Part shown: piece by piece, positions 8,689-17,965 of the stretch
Position numbering within the stretch: position 1 is the first letter of the stretch
Layout of the letters: each line of letters opens with the position of its first letter
Assembly (NCBI RefSeq): GCF_001808185.1
Contig: NZ_CP017668.1
Span: 620,001 to 684,000, forward strand
DNA: 64,000 nucleotides
Direction: 5' to 3'
From: Jeongeupia sp. USM3
GTDB lineage: Bacteria > Pseudomonadota > Gammaproteobacteria > Burkholderiales > Chitinibacteraceae
The notes under the pieces: model-generated
Told to the model about the DNA's origin: nothing
The model's database searches: none
Seen by the model: only the letters and a program-made list of their open reading frames with translations
Made by a program: the position numbers and the translations under genes

Positions 8689-8701
8689 CGCCTCGTCGTC
8701 T

Positions 8702-9478
8702 TTAGCGAATGATGCCGCGCTGACTCACGGCAAAGAAGTCGACAAAGGCCTGCAGTTCGGGCGCGCCGGGCGCATCGGCCTCGATCTTCGCGCGCGCCTC
8801 GTCGAACGGCAGCCCCTGCCGGTACAGTTGGCGATAAGCCTGCTTGACCCGGGCGATCGCGTCGACACTGAAACCGCGGCGCTTGAGCCCCTCGAGATTG
8901 ACACCGCGCGCAACGGCGCGATTACCCTCGCAGATCACGTAAGGCGGCAGATCCTGGACGATGATCGAACCGCCACCGGCCATTACGTGGGCGCCGATCG
9001 TGCAGAACTGGTGGATCGCGGAGAGGCCGCCGAGGATCGCCCAGTCCGCAACGCTGACGTGGCCGCCGAGCGTCACCGCATTGGCGAAAATCGTGTTGCT
9101 GCCGATCGTGCAATCGTGGCCGATGTGGGCATAGGCCATGAACCAGTTGTTGTCGCCGATCCGCGTGACGCCCTTGTCCTGCGCCGTGCCGACCGACACC
9201 GTCATGTTCTGGAAAAAGGTATTGCCGTCGCCGATGTGCAGCTCGGTCGGCTCGCCCTTGTACTTCTTGTCCTGCGGCGCGCAGCCGATATGGCTGTGCG
9301 GGTGGAAGCGGTTGCCGATGCCGATGCGCGTGACACCCTCGATCTGCACGCCGGCACCGACGACCGACCCGGCGCCGATCCGCACATCGGGACCGATGAC
9401 GGCAAACGGACCGACCTCGACGTCGTCGGCCAGATCGGCACGCGCATCGACCAGCGCAGCGGGATGAATCTTCGGCAT
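8702..9478 (-). CDS. lpxA: UDP-N-acetylglucosamine acyltransferase
   Basis: A 258-residue left-handed beta-helix acyltransferase catalysing the first step of lipid A synthesis, transfer of a 3-hydroxyacyl chain from ACP to UDP-GlcNAc. It has many hexapeptide repeats (for example GPFAVIGPDVRIGAGSVVGA). The catalytic histidine lies in the HIGHDCTIG segment (about 120-128), and a helical C-terminal domain starts near residue 190. Length matches the family. The start ATG is 15 bases after the fabZ stop. Confidence 0.97.
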   Translation of the reverse strand: MPKIHPAALVDARADLADDVEVGPFAVIGPDVRIGAGSVVGAGVQIEGVTRIGIGNRFHPHSHIGCAPQDKKYKGEPTELHIGDGNTFFQNMTVSVGTAQDKGVTRIGDNNWFMAYAHIGHDCTIGSNTIFANAVTLGGHVSVADWAILGGLSAIHQFCTIGAHVMAGGGSIIVQDLPPYVICEGNRAVARGVNLEGLKRRGFSVDAIARVKQAYRQLYRQGLPFDEARAKIEADAPGAPELQAFVDFFAVSQRGIIR

Positions 9479-9493
9479 GTTCGCTCCGTAAAC

Positions 9494-9942
9494 TTAGCGG
9501 CTGATCACGCGGTGTGCGCTCATCAGGTCGGCTTCGGCCGCCAGCTCGCCATCGACGAAGGCCTTGGCGACGTACTTCCAGATGCCGCGCTTGTGCGCGA
9601 CGATCTCGACGCACAGCGTCAGCCGGTCGCCCGGCAGCACCTGGCGCTTGAAACGCGCGTTGTCGATGCCTGCAAACAGGTAGAGCGAATCCTCGGGACT
9701 TCTTCGACACTCTTGAACGACAGGACACCGGCGGCCTGCGCCAGCGCCTCGAGGATCAGCACACCCGGCATCACCGGGTACTGCGGGAAGTGCCCCTGAA
9801 AGAACGGCTCGTTGACGGTGACGTTCTTGACCGCCTTGATCGACTTGCCCGGCTCGAGCTCGACCACCCGATCCAGCAGCAGAAACGGGTACCGGTGCGG
9901 CAGGCATTCCATGATCTCGCGGACATCCATCACTTGGCTCAT
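9494..9942 (-). pseudogene. fabZ: 3-hydroxyacyl-ACP dehydratase FabZ, broken by a one-base frameshift as sequenced
   Basis: FabZ dehydrates 3-hydroxyacyl-ACP in fatty-acid synthesis. Restored, the protein would be 149 residues and clearly FabZ: MSQVMDVREIMECLPHRYPF at the start, the catalytic region NEPFFQGHFPQYPVMPGVL in the middle and FAGIDNARFKRQVLPGD after it. As read here the frame is lost after FKSVEEVP. The continuation EDSLYLFAG lies in another frame, so one base is missing in or beside the G run at 9695-9697. FabZ is normally essential and its lpxD/lpxA neighbours are intact, so an assembly or sequencing error is more likely than a real null. The ATG overlaps the lpxD stop. Confidence 0.85.
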
Positions 9943-10988
9943 TCTTTTTCTCCAGCGGCGGCGCTCAGGCTCGCCATGTTTTTTTCCAGCTGTCTGACAC
10001 GTTGTGCCAACTCGCCGAGGTGTCGCAGCTGTGCTGCATTCTTGACCCAGTCCGAGTGAGGCTGCATCGGATAAGGGCCGCCGTAGGCGCCGGGCTCGCG
10101 GATCGACTTGGCGACCAGCGTACCGCCGAGAACCACCGCGCCGTCGCAGATTTCCAGGTGGCCGCTGATCATTGCCGCACCGCCGATCTGGCAGCGCGCG
10201 CCGATCTTCGTCGACCCGGCAATACCGACGCAGCCGGCCAGCGCCGTGTGCGCGCCGATCTCGACGTTGTGGCCGATCTGGATCAGGTTGTCGATGCGCG
10301 CGCCCTGGCCGATCACCGTATCTTCGAGCGCGCCGCGGTCGATCGTCGTGCACGCGCCGATCTCGACGTCGTCGCCGATCAGCACACGGCCGATCTGGGG
10401 GATTTTTTCCCAGTGATCACCGGCCCAGGCATTGCCGAAACCGTCGCCGCCGAGCACCGCACCCGGATGGACGACGACCCGGTCGCCGAGATGGCAGTCG
10501 TCCATCACCGTGACGTTCGGATGAAGCAAGACGTTGCGCCCCAGTGTCACGCGCTCGCCGACATAGGCATTGGCCATGACTATGCTGCCCGCGCCGACCA
10601 CCGCACCGGCACCGACCACCACGTTCGGGCCGACCTCGGCCGATGCGTGCACCTGGGCCGACGGATCGACGCAGGCTTGCGGGTGGATGCCGGCCTTGGG
10701 CTGGCGTTGCGGATAGAGCTGCTGCGCCACTTGCGCGTAAAACAGGTAGGGATCCCTGGCAACCACGTGCGGTCGCTGCAGCCCCGCTGCGTCGGCGGCG
10801 CGCACCACGATCACGCCGGCGGCGCTGGTTTCCAGTTGCGGCTTGAAGCGCGGGTTGGACAGAAAAGCCAGCGCATCGGGCCCGGCCGACTCCAGTGGCG
10901 CGACCCGCGCAACCCGGACGTCGTCGCCATGCCATTGCGCACCAAAACGCTCGGCCAGCGCCGAGATTGCAATCGGCCCTGCCATCAT
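9939..10988 (-). CDS. lpxD: UDP-3-O-(3-hydroxyacyl)glucosamine N-acyltransferase
   Basis: A 349-residue left-handed beta-helix acyltransferase that adds the second, N-linked 3-hydroxyacyl chain in lipid A synthesis. An N-terminal uridine-binding domain (about 1-100, with ALAFLSNPRFKPQL) precedes the hexapeptide-repeat helix. The catalytic histidine region is NLIQIGHNVEIGAHT, and a short helical C-terminus follows. Start and stop both overlap neighbours as ATGA (skp upstream, fabZ downstream), indicating coupled translation. Confidence 0.97.
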   Translation of the reverse strand: MMAGPIAISALAERFGAQWHGDDVRVARVAPLESAGPDALAFLSNPRFKPQLETSAAGVIVVRAADAAGLQRPHVVARDPYLFYAQVAQQLYPQRQPKAGIHPQACVDPSAQVHASAEVGPNVVVGAGAVVGAGSIVMANAYVGERVTLGRNVLLHPNVTVMDDCHLGDRVVVHPGAVLGGDGFGNAWAGDHWEKIPQIGRVLIGDDVEIGACTTIDRGALEDTVIGQGARIDNLIQIGHNVEIGAHTALAGCVGIAGSTKIGARCQIGGAAMISGHLEICDGAVVLGGTLVAKSIREPGAYGGPYPMQPHSDWVKNAAQLRHLGELAQRVRQLEKNMASLSAAAGEKE

Positions 10989-11473
10989 TTGTCCGACAGC
11001 AGACGCAGCACCTTGTCGGTGATGTCGATCCGCGGATTGCGCCAGGCGGCTTCTTGCAGAATCAGGTCGTACTTCTCGCCGCTGGCGATCTGCTGGATCG
11101 CGCTGTTGACACGCTCCTGGATGCCGGCAAGCTCCTCGTTCCGGCGCGCATTGAGGTCTTCGTTCAGTTCGCGCTGCATGCGCTGGAAGTCCTGATTCAG
11201 CCGGATCAGATCCCTTTCCTTGGCCTTGCGGTCATTTTCGGATACGCCCGGCTTGTCCATCTGCGCCTGCAGGTTCTTGCCCTGCGCCGAAAGACGCTGC
11301 AGCTCCTGGCGGCGACTTTCGAATTCCTTCTCCAGCTTCTTGCCCGCCCGCTGCGCGGGTGCCGACTCACGCAGGATGCGATCGGTATCGACAAAGCCGA
11401 TTTTCATGTCGGCAGCCCAAGCCGACGCACTCAGCAGCACCGCGGCGATCAGCCAGCATGCATGTCGCTTCAT
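10985..11473 (-). CDS. skp: Periplasmic chaperone Skp/OmpH
   Basis: A 162-residue periplasmic chaperone that holds unfolded outer-membrane proteins on their way to BamA. A signal peptide (MKRHACWLIAAVLLSASAWA, cleavage after about residue 20) is followed by the conserved MKIGFVDTDRILRES and a long charged helix rich in K, E and R that forms the tentacle arms. The chosen ATG (11471-11473) gives a proper signal peptide; an upstream in-frame start would not. It lies between bamA and lpxD, as in most proteobacteria. Confidence 0.93.
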   Translation of the reverse strand: MKRHACWLIAAVLLSASAWAADMKIGFVDTDRILRESAPAQRAGKKLEKEFESRRQELQRLSAQGKNLQAQMDKPGVSENDRKAKERDLIRLNQDFQRMQRELNEDLNARRNEELAGIQERVNSAIQQIASGEKYDLILQEAAWRNPRIDITDKVLRLLSDK

Positions 11474-11489
11474 ACCGTTTCCTCGCAAC

Positions 11490-13775
11490 TTAGAACACCT
11501 TGCCCAGCTGGAACTGGAAGCGCTCGATCTGGTCGCCATCCTCGGACTTCAGCGGCAGCGCGTAAACGAGCTTGAGCGGGCCGACCGGCGAGATCCAGGT
11601 GAACGCGGCACCGACCGAGTAGCGCAAGGTCGAGAAGTCGATATCCTCGCCCTCGCCCCAGGCGTCACCGGCATCGGCAAAGACCGACAGGCGCATCGAC
11701 TTGTCGTTCTTGACGCCCGGCATCGGGAACAGGAACTCGAGGTTGCTCACCAGCTTGCGGGTGCCGCCGATACCGTTGCCGTCCTCGTCCTTCGGGCCGA
11801 TCGTGCCGTACTTGAAGCCGCGCACCGAGTTCACGCCGCCGACATAGAAGTTCTTGTAGAACGGATAGCTGTTGCTGCCGTAGGAGTCGCCGTAGCCCGC
11901 GTCAATGTTCCACATCAGCGTGAATTCGCTCGACAGCGGAATGAAGAGCTGGCTCTGGCCGAGGATCTTGTAGTAGTCGAGATCGGAGAACGGCAGCGAC
12001 ACCTCGCCGGCCACGCGCGTATACCAGCCCTTGGTCGGGTACGAGCCGCTGTCGCGGGTATCGCGCGCCCACGAGACGGTCATCGGGTAGTTGTTGTACT
12101 GGTTGCCGTTCGCGGCAACGAAGTCCTTGATGTAACCCGGCGAATCGTTATTGGTGATCAGCTCGAGGTTTTCGTAGTTGAGGCCGACATTGATCCGGTT
12201 GGTTTCCGACACCGGAAAGCCCATCGACATGCCGGCGCCGTACGACGAGGTCGCGTAGTCGCCGATATCCAGATCGGACGCATCGGTTTCACGCTGATAG
12301 ATGTTCCAGCCCAGCGACACGCCATCCGGTGTCGCATACGGGTTGGTCAATGCCAGCGAGTACACCTTGTTCGACTGACTGGTGTTGACCTCGGCGGTGA
12401 ACTGCTTGCCGCTGCCGAGAAAGTTGCTCTGCGACAGCGACAGGATGACCACGATGCCTTCGGACTGGCCGTAACCGGCGCCGATGTTGAACGTACCGGT
12501 CTTCTGCTCGGTGACCTGGACGTTCATGTCGACCTGGTCGGTCGCCTCGGGCACGATCGGCGTATCGATCGTCACCTCGTTGAAATAGCCGAGCTGATTC
12601 AGGCGCTGCTTCGAACGCTTGATCTTGGCGCCGTCGTACTGCGCCGATTCGAGCTGACGCAGCTCGCGCCGGATCACTTCGTCGCGCGTGAGGTTGTTGC
12701 CGCTGATATTGATCCGCCGCACGTAGACCTTGCGACCCGGATCGACGTACAGCGTAAATGCAACCGTGTGCTTTTCCTTGTCGATTTCCGGCACCGCATT
12801 GACGTTGGCGAACGCATAGCCTTCGTTGCCGAGCAGCTCGGAGATCGCCGCGGTGGTCTTGTTGAGCTTTTCGCGCGAGAACACTTCGCCGGCCTTGATG
12901 CCGATCAGCTTCTCGACCTCTTCGCGCGGCACGATGGTGTCGCCGACCAGCTTGACGTCGCTGACGGTGAACTGGTCACCCTCGCTCACGTTGACCGTCA
13001 GGAACATGTCCTCGCGGCTTTCCGAAATCGCCACCTGGGTCGAGTCGATATTGAACTCGAGATAGCCGCGATCAAGGTAGTAGGAGCGCAGCTTTTCCAG
13101 GTCGGCGCTCAGGGTCTGCTTCGAGTACTGGTCGGTTTTGGTGTACCAGGACATCCAGTTCGGCGTCGTCAGCGAGAACAGGTCACCGACATCGCCATCG
13201 GAAAACGCCTTGTTGCCGACGACGTTGATCTGCTTGATCCGCGCGACCTCGCCTTCGGAGATGTCGAACTGCACACCGACACGATTGCGCTCGAGCTTGG
13301 TGATCGTCGTCTTGATGATGACCGAGTAGCGGCCGCGCGAGTAGTACTGCTGCTTGAGTTCGTTGACACCGGCGTCGAGCACGGCCTGGTCGAAAATCCG
13401 CCCTTCGGCGAAGTTCTGCCCCTTGAGCGCGGTCTTGATCTGGTCTTTCTCGAGCAGTTTGGCGCCGTTGATGTTGACCTGGGCGATCGTCGGCCGCTCC
13501 TCGACCGTGACGATCAGCACGCTGCCGTCGGACTCGACCCGGACGTCGTTGAAGAAGCCGGTCGCGAACAGCGACTTGATCGCCTCGGTCGCCCGGCTGT
13601 CGTCGAAACGGTCGCCGACCTTGACGGGCAGATAGCTGAACACGGTGCCGGGGTCGGTGCGTTGCAGCCCCTCGACCCGGATGTCCTTGATCACGAACGG
13701 TGCCACGGCGTGCGCGGCAACGCTTGCCGAGCTCAGTGCGGCGGCAAGCAGCAGATGAAGCGGTTTCAATGTCAT
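11490..13775 (-). CDS. bamA: Outer-membrane protein assembly factor BamA
   Basis: A 761-residue Omp85-family protein that inserts beta-barrel proteins into the outer membrane. A signal peptide ends near AVAPF. Five POTRA domains follow (first: VIKDIRVEGLQRTDPGTVFS), then the C-terminal 16-strand barrel with RGFKYGTIGP and a final phenylalanine (LGKVF), the usual outer-membrane targeting end. Start chosen at the ATG at 13773-13775, which gives a normal signal sequence. rseP precedes and skp follows on the same strand. Confidence 0.97.
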   Translation of the reverse strand: MTLKPLHLLLAAALSSASVAAHAVAPFVIKDIRVEGLQRTDPGTVFSYLPVKVGDRFDDSRATEAIKSLFATGFFNDVRVESDGSVLIVTVEERPTIAQVNINGAKLLEKDQIKTALKGQNFAEGRIFDQAVLDAGVNELKQQYYSRGRYSVIIKTTITKLERNRVGVQFDISEGEVARIKQINVVGNKAFSDGDVGDLFSLTTPNWMSWYTKTDQYSKQTLSADLEKLRSYYLDRGYLEFNIDSTQVAISESREDMFLTVNVSEGDQFTVSDVKLVGDTIVPREEVEKLIGIKAGEVFSREKLNKTTAAISELLGNEGYAFANVNAVPEIDKEKHTVAFTLYVDPGRKVYVRRINISGNNLTRDEVIRRELRQLESAQYDGAKIKRSKQRLNQLGYFNEVTIDTPIVPEATDQVDMNVQVTEQKTGTFNIGAGYGQSEGIVVILSLSQSNFLGSGKQFTAEVNTSQSNKVYSLALTNPYATPDGVSLGWNIYQRETDASDLDIGDYATSSYGAGMSMGFPVSETNRINVGLNYENLELITNNDSPGYIKDFVAANGNQYNNYPMTVSWARDTRDSGSYPTKGWYTRVAGEVSLPFSDLDYYKILGQSQLFIPLSSEFTLMWNIDAGYGDSYGSNSYPFYKNFYVGGVNSVRGFKYGTIGPKDEDGNGIGGTRKLVSNLEFLFPMPGVKNDKSMRLSVFADAGDAWGEGEDIDFSTLRYSVGAAFTWISPVGPLKLVYALPLKSEDGDQIERFQFQLGKVF

Positions 13776-13797
13776 TGTCGGTCGGATGCTGGCTCGA

Positions 13798-15141
13798 TCA
13801 GCCCAGGAAAAGTCGGTGGATGTCGTTGAACAGCGCAAGCGCCATCAAGGCGAACAACAGGGTCAGCCCGATGCGCTGCCCGATTGCCTCGACCTGCGGC
13901 GACACAGGCCGGCCGGTCAAAAGTTCGACGACATGATACAACAAATGCCCGCCGTCCAGCAGCGGCACCGGCAGCAGGTTCAGCACCGCAAGGCTCAGGC
14001 TGATCAGCGCCAGGTATTCGATATAGGTGCTCAAGCCCAGCCGCGCACTTTCTCCGGCATAGGTGGCAATCGTCAGCGGGCCGCTCACCTGATCGAGCGA
14101 TGCCTTGCCAACGATCATCCGGCCGAACATGCTCAGCGTCAGACGGGTCTGGATGGCGATTTTCTCGACGGCGGCCGATACCGCCCCGAGCGGCGCATAT
14201 TGCAGGCGGACCTGTGCCGCCTGCCAGGCCTGCTTGTCCACCGCCGGCTCCAGCCCCAGACGTCCGATCGTCCGGCCGCCGACCCCAACCGCCTTCGGCA
14301 CAACGGTCAGCGCGCGCACCGTGCCGTCGCGCAGCACGCCCAGCGTCAGCGGCGCAGCCCCTTCCTGCAGCACCGACTGGAGCTGCCCCCACTGCGCCAG
14401 CGCCCGCTGATCGAGCGTCACGATGACGTCGCCGGCTCGCAGTCCGGCCGCATCGGCAGCACTCCCCGGCTCGACCCGCTCGATCGTCGTCGTCAGCGGA
14501 TATGGCGAGAAACCGAGGCGGATCAGCAGGCGCGGCTCGTAGACGCTGCGCCCCAGCTCGGCCAGCGGCAGCGTCCGCTCCGATTCGCGCCCCTGCGCAT
14601 CGCGCACCCGCACGGCGACCGGCGCGTCGTCACCGGCCGCGTCGAGCAGCGCAACGAAGGCTTCGTCCCAGCTGGCCACCGGTCGGTCGGCCACGGCGAC
14701 GAGCAGATCGCCAGGACGAAAGCCGGCACGCTCGGCGATCGATGCCGGCAACACCTGCCCGGCCACCGGGCGGATCGCATCGACGCCATGAACATACAGG
14801 CCGGCATACAGCAGCCCGGCAAGGATCAGATTGGCCAAGGGACCGGCCACGACGATCAGGATCTTCTTGAACGGATGCTGGCGATTGAACGCCAGGCCAG
14901 CGTCCTGCGGCGGAATCGGCGCCTCGCGCTCGTCGAGCATGCGCACATAGCCGCCGAGCGGGATCGCCGCCAGTTGCCAGTTCTCGTCGCCACGCCGCCA
15001 GCGCAGCAAGGGCTTGCCGAAGCCGATCGAGAACGTCAGCACCTTGACGCCGCAGCGCCGCGCCACCCAGTAATGACCCCATTCGTGCACGGTCACGAGC
15101 ACGCCCAGCGTCACGATAAAGGCCAGGACGGTCAGCAACAT
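13798..15141 (-). CDS. rseP: Site-2 intramembrane protease RseP
   Basis: A 447-residue inner-membrane zinc metalloprotease that cleaves anti-sigma factors such as RseA within the membrane. The zinc motif HEWGH is at residues 19-23 in the first helix. Two PDZ domains (about 115-300) lie in the periplasm. The second catalytic motif NLLPVPLLDGGHL is near residue 390, between the last two helices. The ATG at 15139-15141 starts one base after the dxr stop and removes a non-homologous 19-residue extension. Confidence 0.95.
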   Translation of the reverse strand: MLLTVLAFIVTLGVLVTVHEWGHYWVARRCGVKVLTFSIGFGKPLLRWRRGDENWQLAAIPLGGYVRMLDEREAPIPPQDAGLAFNRQHPFKKILIVVAGPLANLILAGLLYAGLYVHGVDAIRPVAGQVLPASIAERAGFRPGDLLVAVADRPVASWDEAFVALLDAAGDDAPVAVRVRDAQGRESERTLPLAELGRSVYEPRLLIRLGFSPYPLTTTIERVEPGSAADAAGLRAGDVIVTLDQRALAQWGQLQSVLQEGAAPLTLGVLRDGTVRALTVVPKAVGVGGRTIGRLGLEPAVDKQAWQAAQVRLQYAPLGAVSAAVEKIAIQTRLTLSMFGRMIVGKASLDQVSGPLTIATYAGESARLGLSTYIEYLALISLSLAVLNLLPVPLLDGGHLLYHVVELLTGRPVSPQVEAIGQRIGLTLLFALMALALFNDIHRLFLG

Positions 15142-15142
15142 C

Positions 15143-16345
15143 TCAGCGTCGCGCGCCCAGCCATGCGTCGGCCCGCTCGCGAGCCAGCGCATCGGCATCC
15201 ATCAGGGCATCGAGGCTTTCCGCGCAGGTCTGCCCTTCGCATTCGGCCAGTACTGCGTCGATCAGCGCCGGAATGCCGGTGTAGCCCAGGCGGCGGTCAA
15301 GAAAAGCCGCGACAGCCACTTCGTTGGCGGCGTTGAGCACTGCCGTTGCCGCACCACCGGCGCGCAGCGCCTCGAATGCCAGGCGCAGACAGGGGAAACG
15401 CGCCAGATCGGGCGCTTCGAAATCGAGCCGGCCGACACTGAAGAGGTCCAGCGAAGCGGCACCGGATTCGGCACGCTCGGGATAGGCCAGGCCGTAGGTG
15501 ATCGGAATGCGCATGTCCGGCGCACCCAGCTGGGCCAGCACCGAGCCGTCGACATACTCGACCATCGAATGGACGATGCTTTGCGGATGAACGACGACGG
15601 CGATGTCATCGACGTCGGCATTGAACAACCAGCGCGCCTCGATGACCTCGAGCCCCTTGTTCATCATCGACGCCGAGTCGACGGAAATCTTCCGCCCCAT
15701 CGACCAGTTCGGATGCCGGACTGCCTCCTCGGGCGTCACATCGGCGAGCGTGGCCAGTGGCCGCTGGCGGAACGGCCCGCCCGATGCGGTCAGCAGGATG
15801 CGCTTGACGCCGGCAGCGCACAGCGTACCGGCGTACGGCGCCTCGCGATACGCGCGCGGCAGCACCTGGAAGATCGCGTTGTGCTCGCTGTCGATCGGCA
15901 GCAGCGTCGCACCGCAACGGGTCGCCTCGTCCATGAACAGCCGGCCAGCCAGGACCAGGGTTTCCTTGTTGGCCAGCAGAACCCGCTTGCCGGCACGCGC
16001 CGCAGCCAGCGTCGGCCTCATCCCTGCGGCACCGACGATGGCAGCCATCACCGTCGTCACTGCCGGATCACTGGCGACACGTTCAAGTGCAGCTTCGCCG
16101 CACAATACCTCGGTCTCGCTGCCCGAGGCCCTGAGCCGGGCGCGCAAGGTCTCGGCAGCCGGCTCGGCCAGCACGACGACATAGCGCGGCGAAAATGCAA
16201 GACACTGGTCGTGCAGCTTCTCGAGCTGGGTCGCCCCGGTCAGTGCATGAATGCGGAAGCGCTCTGGATGCCGGGCAACGACGTCGAGCGTGCTGACGCC
16301 AATGCTGCCGGTCGAGCCGAGAACGGTCAGAATTTGTGGAGCCAT
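15143..16345 (-). CDS. dxr: 1-deoxy-D-xylulose 5-phosphate reductoisomerase
   Basis: A 400-residue NADPH-dependent enzyme making MEP from DXP, the committed step of the non-mevalonate isoprenoid pathway. The cofactor loop GSTGSIGVSTLDV is at the N-terminus, LANKETLVLAG and PIDSEHNAIFQ follow, and the substrate loop MGRKISVDSASMMNKGLEVIEA (quoted in part) lies near residue 215-235. It sits directly upstream of rseP and downstream of cdsA, the order typical of Neisseriales. The isoprenoid product feeds UppS encoded two genes upstream. Confidence 0.97.
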   Translation of the reverse strand: MAPQILTVLGSTGSIGVSTLDVVARHPERFRIHALTGATQLEKLHDQCLAFSPRYVVVLAEPAAETLRARLRASGSETEVLCGEAALERVASDPAVTTVMAAIVGAAGMRPTLAAARAGKRVLLANKETLVLAGRLFMDEATRCGATLLPIDSEHNAIFQVLPRAYREAPYAGTLCAAGVKRILLTASGGPFRQRPLATLADVTPEEAVRHPNWSMGRKISVDSASMMNKGLEVIEARWLFNADVDDIAVVVHPQSIVHSMVEYVDGSVLAQLGAPDMRIPITYGLAYPERAESGAASLDLFSVGRLDFEAPDLARFPCLRLAFEALRAGGAATAVLNAANEVAVAAFLDRRLGYTGIPALIDAVLAECEGQTCAESLDALMDADALARERADAWLGARR

Positions 16346-16362
16346 GATTCAGCCTCGCCGGA

Positions 16363-17196
16363 CTAATGCCCAGGCACGAGATAAAACAGCAGGTAGGAAA
16401 GATAGAGCGCGGCCGCAACCGGCAGGATGGCCAGCAGGCTGTCGATCCGGTCGAGCACGCCGCCATGCCCCGGCAACAACTGACTGCTGTCCTTGAGGCC
16501 GATCTGCCGCTTGAACAGCGATTCGAGCAGATCGCCGATCACGCTCAGGGCGGTAAGCAGCAGCGCCAGCGCGACCCAGACCCAGGTCGCAACCGAATCC
16601 CCACCGATGAACGGCGCCTTCGGCACCACCGCCGCATAGATCGCGACACCGGCCATGCCGCCGACGACCCCTTCCCAGCTCTTGCCCGGACTGATCGTCG
16701 GCGCCAGCTTGCGGCGCCCGAAGGCCTTGCCGCTGAAATAGGCAGCGGTATCGGCCACCCAGGCAATCGCCATGATGATCAGCAGCAGCCAGCCGCCCAT
16801 GCTGCCGTCGCGCAGCACGACCATCGCCAGTCCGGCCGGCAACAGCACGGCCCAACCGAGCAGGGCATTGATGTTGCCGCCATCGGCCAGCCGCCACTTG
16901 GTCCGGAGCCAGCACGGCACGACCAGGCCCCAGAACACGCACCCCGCAAGCATGACACCGAGCAGCATGAACGGCGACGACACCGGCAGCGCCAGCAGCA
17001 GGAACAGCCCCGGCGTCAGCAGCGGATACAGCCGGGCCACCAGCCCGTGCATCCCGGCAAGCCGCTGCCACTCCCAGGCGGCAAAGCCGAGGATCACCGC
17101 GACAAAACCGGTCCATGCCGCCTGCGGCAAGGCGAACAGGCCGAGCAGGATCAGCGGGATCAGCACCAGCGCGGTCAGTACGCGCTGCTTCAGCAT
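16363..17196 (-). CDS. cdsA: Phosphatidate cytidylyltransferase
   Basis: A 277-residue polytopic inner-membrane enzyme forming CDP-diacylglycerol from phosphatidate and CTP, the branch point for membrane phospholipids. About eight hydrophobic helices are visible, starting MLKQRVLTALVLIPLILLG. The C-terminal family signature region includes SPGKSWEG, KRQIGLKDSSQLLPGHGG and DRIDSLLA. I use the ATG at 17194-17196, which overlaps the end of uppS by seven bases; the longer frame to 17652 runs through uppS in the wrong frame. Confidence 0.95.
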   Translation of the reverse strand: MLKQRVLTALVLIPLILLGLFALPQAAWTGFVAVILGFAAWEWQRLAGMHGLVARLYPLLTPGLFLLLALPVSSPFMLLGVMLAGCVFWGLVVPCWLRTKWRLADGGNINALLGWAVLLPAGLAMVVLRDGSMGGWLLLIIMAIAWVADTAAYFSGKAFGRRKLAPTISPGKSWEGVVGGMAGVAIYAAVVPKAPFIGGDSVATWVWVALALLLTALSVIGDLLESLFKRQIGLKDSSQLLPGHGGVLDRIDSLLAILPVAAALYLSYLLFYLVPGH

Positions 17197-17954
17197 GCGG
17201 ATGCCGCCTGCACTTGTTCGCTGGTCCGGCCGAAGCGGCGCTCGCGGCCACGGTACCAGTCGATGGCCGCGCCAAACGCCTCCTGATCGAAATCCGGCCA
17301 GAGCAGATCGGTGAAGTACAGCTCGGTATACGCGAGCTGCCACAACAGGAAGTTGCTGATGCGCTGCTCGCCGCCGGTACGGATGAACAGGTCGGGCTCG
17401 GGCGCGTAGGCCATCGACAGATAGGGCGTCAGCGCCTCCTCGCCGAAGCTGGTCGCCTTGTCCGGGTGCTCGGCCAGCAGGCGATGCGTCGCCTGCAGGA
17501 TGTCCCAGCGCGCACCGTAATCGGCGGCAATCGTCAGCGTCAGCCCCGGATTGCCGGCCGTCTTGCTCTCGGCGGCCTCGATCCACTCGCGCAGCTCGGC
17601 GGGAAAGCGCGTCCGGTTGCCGATGATTTTCAAGCGTATGCCGTTCTGGCACATCCGCTCGATTTCGCCCTGCAACACCTTGAGAAACAAGCCCATCAGG
17701 AACGACACTTCGTCGTCCGGTCGGCGCCAGTTCTCGTTACTGAAGGCGAACACGGTCAGGTATCGGACGCCGAGCGAATCGCACGCCTTGACGGTTTCCC
17801 GCAGCGCATCGACGCCCTTCTTGTGGCCGAACACGCGCGGCATCAGCCGCTTCTTGGCCCAGCGACCGTTGCCATCCATGATGATGGCAACGTGCTGCGG
17901 CACGCATGTATTAGCTTGCGGCACCGCAAGCGTCGAGCTGAAAAACTGGGTCAC
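17190..17954 (-). CDS. uppS: Undecaprenyl diphosphate synthase
   Basis: A 254-residue cis-prenyltransferase that extends farnesyl diphosphate to the C55 carrier lipid used for peptidoglycan and LPS assembly. The catalytic motif IIMDGNGRWA places Asp at residue 27. SNENWRRPDDEV and the C-terminal RTGGEQRISNFLLWQLAYTE region are intact. It follows frr by 11 bases and overlaps cdsA. Confidence 0.97.
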   Translation of the reverse strand: MTQFFSSTLAVPQANTCVPQHVAIIMDGNGRWAKKRLMPRVFGHKKGVDALRETVKACDSLGVRYLTVFAFSNENWRRPDDEVSFLMGLFLKVLQGEIERMCQNGIRLKIIGNRTRFPAELREWIEAAESKTAGNPGLTLTIAADYGARWDILQATHRLLAEHPDKATSFGEEALTPYLSMAYAPEPDLFIRTGGEQRISNFLLWQLAYTELYFTDLLWPDFDQEAFGAAIDWYRGRERRFGRTSEQVQAASAC

Positions 17955-17965
17955 GAATCCGGCCT

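Noticed and set aside
11220..13829. An 869-codon plus-strand frame opposite bamA
   Set aside because: The opposite strand encodes an intact BamA with signal peptide, POTRA domains and a terminal Phe. The plus frame has composition typical of third-codon-GC shadows.
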